Positions 60,661-64,000 of a stretch of 64,000 bases of DNA are shown one piece after another; positions within the stretch are counted from its first letter, which is position 1, and every line of letters starts with the position of its first letter. The notes under the pieces are model-generated. The model ran no database searches. It was not told the DNA's origin and saw nothing but the letters and a program-made list of their open reading frames with translations. The position numbers and the translations under genes are program-made. The DNA comes from Nostoc sp. 'Peltigera membranacea cyanobiont' N6 (GTDB lineage: Bacteria; Cyanobacteriota; Cyanobacteriia; Cyanobacteriales; Nostocaceae), in assembly GCF_002949735.1 (NCBI RefSeq), contig NZ_CP026681.1, positions 1,116,001-1,180,000 of the forward strand, written 5' to 3'.

Positions 60661-61635
60661 TTATTCTTCGACGCGATAGCCTAACTCTGCTAGACTAATC
60701 CGCGATTGTCTCCATTTTGGCTGGACTTTGACAAATAATTCTAAGTAAACTTTACCAGCTATTAACTTTTGGATTTGTTCGCGGGCTTCACTACCAATTG
60801 CTTTGAGCATTGTTCCGCCTTTGCCAATGAGTATGCCTTTTTGAGAATCGCGCTCGACGTTAATAGTAGCAAGTACACGGGTAATGCTGGGAGTCTCTTC
60901 TACTAGGTCAATTGCGATCGCTACTGAATGGGGTACTTCTTCACGAGTCAATAATAAAATTTGTTCTCGGATTAATTCACCCATAATAAAGCGTTCTGGC
61001 TGGTCAGTTACCAAATCTGGCGGGTAGTATAATGGCCCAATTTCTAAATGTCCAATTAATAATTCTTGAAGTTGCGGTAATCCTGCACTAGTCTTGGCAG
61101 AAAATTTCACGATTTCCCATTCATGAGACTGGGCCATCTGAGCGTAACTATCATCTAAAAACTGAGAATCGGTTGGTTGTTGGTCGGTTTTATTCACACC
61201 CAGAATCACCGGTGTTTTGCTGCGACAGAGCAATTCGGCAATATAGCGATCGCCCGCTCCACAAGCCACCGCTCCATCTACCACAAATAGCACTACATCT
61301 ACCGATTCAATGGCAATTTTGGCATTTTGCACCAATACTTCACCCAATTGATGATGGGGTTTATGAATTCCTGGTGTATCTACAAATATTAACTGCGCCT
61401 CTGGTGTAGTTAATATACCGCGCAAACGGTTACGTGTAGTTTGGGCTACAGGGGAAGTTATGGCAATTTTTTGTCCTACCAATTGATTCATTAAAGTAGA
61501 TTTACCGACATTTGGACGACCAACAATGCCAATAAAACCTGATTTAAATTCAGGAGGAGCCTGTGGGATTGTGACTTCTCCTGAAAAAGAGAAGTTGTAA
61601 TTTTCAATACTAGTCACCTTTGGCTCCACCCTCAT
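60661..61635 (-). CDS. era: GTPase Era
   Basis: Ribosome-associated GTPase for 16S rRNA maturation and 30S assembly. G1 GRPNVGKST, G3 DTPGIHKP, G4 NKTD, G5 FSAKT; the C-terminal KH domain contains ILIGKGGTMLKAIGSEAR. 324 aa with an N-terminal extension of about 25 residues before the G domain, usual in cyanobacteria. The intergenic space upstream carries two similar copies of a CTACTGGCTCTAC...TATTTTACAG word (61617-61660 and 61736-61780). Confidence 0.96.
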   Translation of the reverse strand: MRVEPKVTSIENYNFSFSGEVTIPQAPPEFKSGFIGIVGRPNVGKSTLMNQLVGQKIAITSPVAQTTRNRLRGILTTPEAQLIFVDTPGIHKPHHQLGEVLVQNAKIAIESVDVVLFVVDGAVACGAGDRYIAELLCRSKTPVILGVNKTDQQPTDSQFLDDSYAQMAQSHEWEIVKFSAKTSAGLPQLQELLIGHLEIGPLYYPPDLVTDQPERFIMGELIREQILLLTREEVPHSVAIAIDLVEETPSITRVLATINVERDSQKGILIGKGGTMLKAIGSEAREQIQKLIAGKVYLELFVKVQPKWRQSRISLAELGYRVEE

Positions 61636-61965
61636 ATTTTACAGTTGGTATAACTTGATTTTTTCTTAGACACAAAACAGGCATAAAATTACCCTGGCAT
61701 TTTTAGGGATTGTTTTTGCCGAGGTTTAATCTACTACTGGCTCTACACTTATATTTTACAGCTGAGATAACCTTAGTTGTAGAATTCAGGAGTCAGAATT
61801 CAGTAGTCAGAATATAAAAAAAATCAAACTCCAAATTTACCTCATTTCGTCGGTAATCATCCCAAATCCAGATAAATTCTGACTTCTGGCTCAGGAATTG
61901 CTGAATTCTTAGACTTTATTTTGTTTGTAGGCACAAAACAAAAAGTATAGGACTGCTTCACCATT
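61636..61965. other. Gap upstream of era with partial duplication
   Basis: Words GGCTCYACMCTYATATTTTACAG repeat at 61623-61648 and 61740-61763. AGGCACAAAACA occurs at about 61672 and 61929 (both orientations checked; same strand), and a GTCAGAATTCAGTAGTCAGAAT repeat lies at 61793. No gene. Confidence 0.5.
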
Positions 61966-61970
61966 AGCAA

Positions 61971-62159
61971 GCACCATTAGATAGATTAGTTGCAACAGCC
62001 TTTGGCGTAGCGGCGGTTAGTCTCATTGCCGAGGGTAAATACGATCGCATGGTGACATGGCAAAATCGCCAAGTATTAAGTGTACCAATTACAGAAGCGA
62101 TCGCTCAATATAGCGCTGTCGATCCCAATGGTACTTTGGTTAAAACTGCTCGTGGTATA
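61971..62159 (+). pseudogene. 6-phosphofructokinase C-terminal relic
   Basis: The frame reads LDRLVATAFGVAAVSLIAEG, KYDRMVTWQNRQVLSVPI and VDPNGTLVKTARGI. It matches the last about 60 residues of bacterial ATP phosphofructokinase (PfkA), where DR-LA-LG--AV-L---G and VDP-G-LV-TAR occur. There is an in-frame stop just upstream (61965) and the reading frame runs straight into the MITE at 62160, which removes the natural end. So it is a truncated remnant, not a working gene. Confidence 0.8.
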
Positions 62160-62370
62160 AGAGGATGTTTGAAAAGTGGCTGGCTGTGATTTTTGGCACT
62201 TATTGATGCCCCCTAACCTCCCTTAAAAAGGGGGGAACTGCAATTAAAGTCCCCCAATTTATCGGGGAGCCACCGCGTTGGGCGGCGAGCCACTCTTGTT
62301 GCACGTGGCGTAGATTTAGGGGGATCTAAAACGTTTTGCTACCGAGAAGAAGACTTTTCAAACATCCTCT
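62160..62370. mobile_element. MITE with 18-bp perfect terminal inverted repeats
   Basis: Left end AGAGGATGTTTGAAAAGT (62160-62177) and its exact complement ACTTTTCAAACATCCTCT (62353-62370). The 175-base interior has no coding capacity and holds AAAGTCCCCCAATTTATCGG and a GGGGAGCCAC...CGTGGCG block. It inserted at the end of the pfkA relic. The transposase that moves it is not in this window. A target duplication is not clear. Confidence 0.85.
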
Positions 62371-62383
62371 AAATAACTGGACT

Positions 62384-63523
62384 TTAGACTAAAGTCCAGA
62401 AAATAATCCCCAATACAAACTCGCCTTCATTTACAGCTTGATTTGTTGCGACATCATAAACCAATCCATCTTGTTGAGCGCAGACATCAATGACACTAGG
62501 TAAGTTACCTTCTTTATTAAAACTGAGAATTTGATACAGTTTTTCTCCAGCTTTAAACCTACTACCTAATGCTATTCTGGATTGAATCATCCCACCTGCG
62601 ATCGCATAATATTTTTTCCGATTGCTGCTAGATGCAAAAGTCATCTCATGAGTTTTTCTGTCATCCGAGAAATCAGGAATTTGCAATACACCTTTTTGTG
62701 CTAGATAGTTTTTTACACCCCGTACACCTTTGGCGACTGAATCAGGGTTCATTTGCATTCCTGAGCCTAATTCCAGTGTCCAAGCTTCCACATCAAACTT
62801 GATTTCTCTACCAATATCTTTAAAACAAGCTTCCAGCGCTAACCAAGGTTTGATAAAAGCTTCATCAAAAGCATCACCATCATATTTATTAAGTAAGATT
62901 CCAAAATCAAGCAGGAAGTATTTTGCACTCTCTTCTCGATTTCGGAAGTAATAAAGGTAGTCTAATGCTTGATTTGTAGAACTGTGTAAATCAATTAAGT
63001 AGTCTGCATCTAAACTGAGATTTTGTAGTTTATAGCTAAAAAGTTCTGTGTAGGGTACTGCACTAGAAGAATTAATTTTATCTAAAACTTTTGCAAATTT
63101 TTGCTTAATTATAGTTAGATAATTTTGTCGAACGACCTCTAGAGCGAGATGAAGTTGAGATTTAGCAAAAGCTACTAAATCATCAGCTTCTTTCTCGTAA
63201 TCCCAAAATATGCGATTCCAGTCTTTGGCTTCATAAACGCAGTATCGCCCAGGGGAAAAATGATGAGCGCGTTCATTCGTCCCTATTGGATTACAAACGG
63301 GAACTAACCAAATTTCTCCAGCTAAATCTGTATCATTTATTGTTAATAAAAACTCAATTAGCTGGTGAATTACGGCATTACCAGCAATTTCTGCACCGTG
63401 CAGATTTGATTGAATGTATACCTTTTTACCAGGTTTAGCGCCGATGAACTTGTATAGTTGTAAGTATAGGCGATCGCCCGAAGCCATTTGACGTAAAGGA
63501 ATAGTTTCAATAACTGGCTGCAT
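62384..63523 (-). CDS. Succinylglutamate desuccinylase/aspartoacylase family protein
   Basis: Zinc-dependent carboxypeptidase-like amidohydrolase of the AstE/AspA family. Zinc residues: His42 and Glu45 in SNLHGAEIAGN, and a second His in LIDLHSSTNQ. PVCNPIGTNERAHHFSPGRY is a substrate-side block. 379 aa; no signal peptide. The substrate is not certain. It is close to the MITE at its 3' end (14 bases). Confidence 0.88.
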   Translation of the reverse strand: MQPVIETIPLRQMASGDRLYLQLYKFIGAKPGKKVYIQSNLHGAEIAGNAVIHQLIEFLLTINDTDLAGEIWLVPVCNPIGTNERAHHFSPGRYCVYEAKDWNRIFWDYEKEADDLVAFAKSQLHLALEVVRQNYLTIIKQKFAKVLDKINSSSAVPYTELFSYKLQNLSLDADYLIDLHSSTNQALDYLYYFRNREESAKYFLLDFGILLNKYDGDAFDEAFIKPWLALEACFKDIGREIKFDVEAWTLELGSGMQMNPDSVAKGVRGVKNYLAQKGVLQIPDFSDDRKTHEMTFASSSNRKKYYAIAGGMIQSRIALGSRFKAGEKLYQILSFNKEGNLPSVIDVCAQQDGLVYDVATNQAVNEGEFVLGIIFWTLV

Positions 63524-63646
63524 GAAATAACCCGGTGATGATTTGAGTAAATTATCGCTGTATCTGTACTGAATTAAAAGCTTAAGTAAGTAGGCAAGAA
63601 TAAATCAAAGTAGATTAAGTAATATTAAAAATCTTGAAATGAGTTC

Positions 63647-63692
63647 GTAGTGAGGGCTTCAGCCCTCAAACGAGGACTAAAGTCCTCACTAC
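63647..63692. repeat. Palindromic element GTAGTGAGG...CCTCACTAC
   Basis: Outer arms GTAGTGAGG/CCTCACTAC (63647-63655 and 63684-63692) with two inner palindromes (GAGGGCTTCAGCCCTC; GAGGACTAAAGTCCTC). Same family as the 51497-51545 element. Confidence 0.75.
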
Positions 63693-63781
63693 AAACCTTA
63701 ATTTCATTTGCGTAATCAGCTGACCTCTGCGTGAATTACTAGGATAAGTTAGCATCACATTAACTAGTGTTGGCAGTAGCT

Positions 63782-64000
63782 ATGGCGCAGAATTGGTTGC
63801 GAATCACACATCAAGACTACAAAATTCAACTTTCTTGGCAACGCGGATATGAAAGTCCTCGTTTTGCGTCAGAAGTCGCCTTCCAGCAACCCTTCGATGA
63901 AGAAAATGCGGCTGAGTTGCGCTGGTATTTAGAAGATTATCTGAAGTTTCCTTACGGGATTTTTCCAGATAACGCTGTAAAAATTGAACAAAAATTACAG
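63782..64000 (+). CDS. Partial gene, N-terminus of probable CHAT/TPR or signalling protein
   Basis: 73 codons from an ATG at 63782, still open at the window end. It reads MAQNWLRITHQDYKIQLSWQ and then LRWYLEDYLKFPYGIFPDNA, an N-terminal module seen in cyanobacterial multidomain proteins that often continue with TPR and CHAT (caspase-like) domains. The rest is outside, so the product is uncertain. Confidence 0.6.
   Translation, partial: MAQNWLRITHQDYKIQLSWQRGYESPRFASEVAFQQPFDEENAAELRWYLEDYLKFPYGIFPDNAVKIEQKLQ

Overview
This window looks like a piece of a filamentous, heterocyst-type cyanobacterial chromosome (Nostocales, Nostoc-like). The grounds are a high density of the palindrome GCGATCGC (HIP1), arrays of short tandem heptanucleotide-type repeats between genes, plant-type zeta-carotene desaturase, a phylloquinone (vitamin K1) gene cluster, IctB, a cyanobacterial exosortase, and many proteins of cyanobacteria-only families. 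There are no rRNA genes and no CRISPR array. Four tRNA genes are present: Val(TAC), Ser(TGA), Tyr(GTA) and Thr(GGT). All family names come from reading motifs by eye; no database search was run.

Layout: 0-9 kb holds a Cu+-ATPase cut by the window edge, an FHA protein, a TIGR01777 epimerase, small TPR and membrane proteins, an IscA/SufA protein and a 546-aa cyanobacterial protein. A 1.5 kb AT-rich stretch without genes follows, ending in a tiny ribbon-helix-helix gene. 9.5-15.5 kb holds crtQ with an SRPBCC partner, a graveyard of transposase relics, a TPR protein, an SDR and two tandem rhomboid proteases. 15.5-22.7 kb (minus strand) is an exopolysaccharide/exosortase locus: aminotransferase, cyanoexosortase, its associated protein, a Wza-like exporter and a Wzc-like protein. 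A matching PEP-CTERM protein lies at 54-55 kb. 23-32 kb holds a degenerate histidine kinase, ictB, tRNA-Val, a DUF2227 protein, mazG, a glutamate-receptor-like channel and a hybrid sensor kinase. 32-42 kb holds an M48 protease, proA and the phylloquinone genes menF, menA-menC-menE and a DHNA-CoA thioesterase.

41.7-45 kb is the accessory region: a VapBC-type toxin-antitoxin pair and then a compact three-gene operon of unrecognised proteins. The last protein of that operon carries a PD-(D/E)XK nuclease signature; it ends next to tRNA-Ser. About 3.3 kb here has no GCGATCGC site, unlike the rest of the window. This is the best candidate for an undescribed defence-like system. 45-64 kb is mostly housekeeping: metallophosphoesterase, nadA, tRNAs, ferredoxin, cobQ, PrxQ, an ABC-2 exporter, a decarboxylase, a VanX-like dipeptidase, two TspO paralogs, a response regulator, era, a pfkA relic cut by a MITE, an AstE/AspA-like enzyme and the start of a probable CHAT/TPR protein.

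Two genome-scale patterns stand out. First, short intergenic repeats have invaded coding sequences in frame at least seven times (Cu-ATPase twice, TIGR01777, SDR, menC, menE, decarboxylase), and repeats also supply the start codon of mazG and of a TPR gene. Second, the two halves of one IS630-type transposase lie 36 kb apart on opposite strands. They meet exactly at a shared 10-base sequence, so re-inverting 12.17-48.10 kb would rebuild the element. This is the signature of a large inversion.
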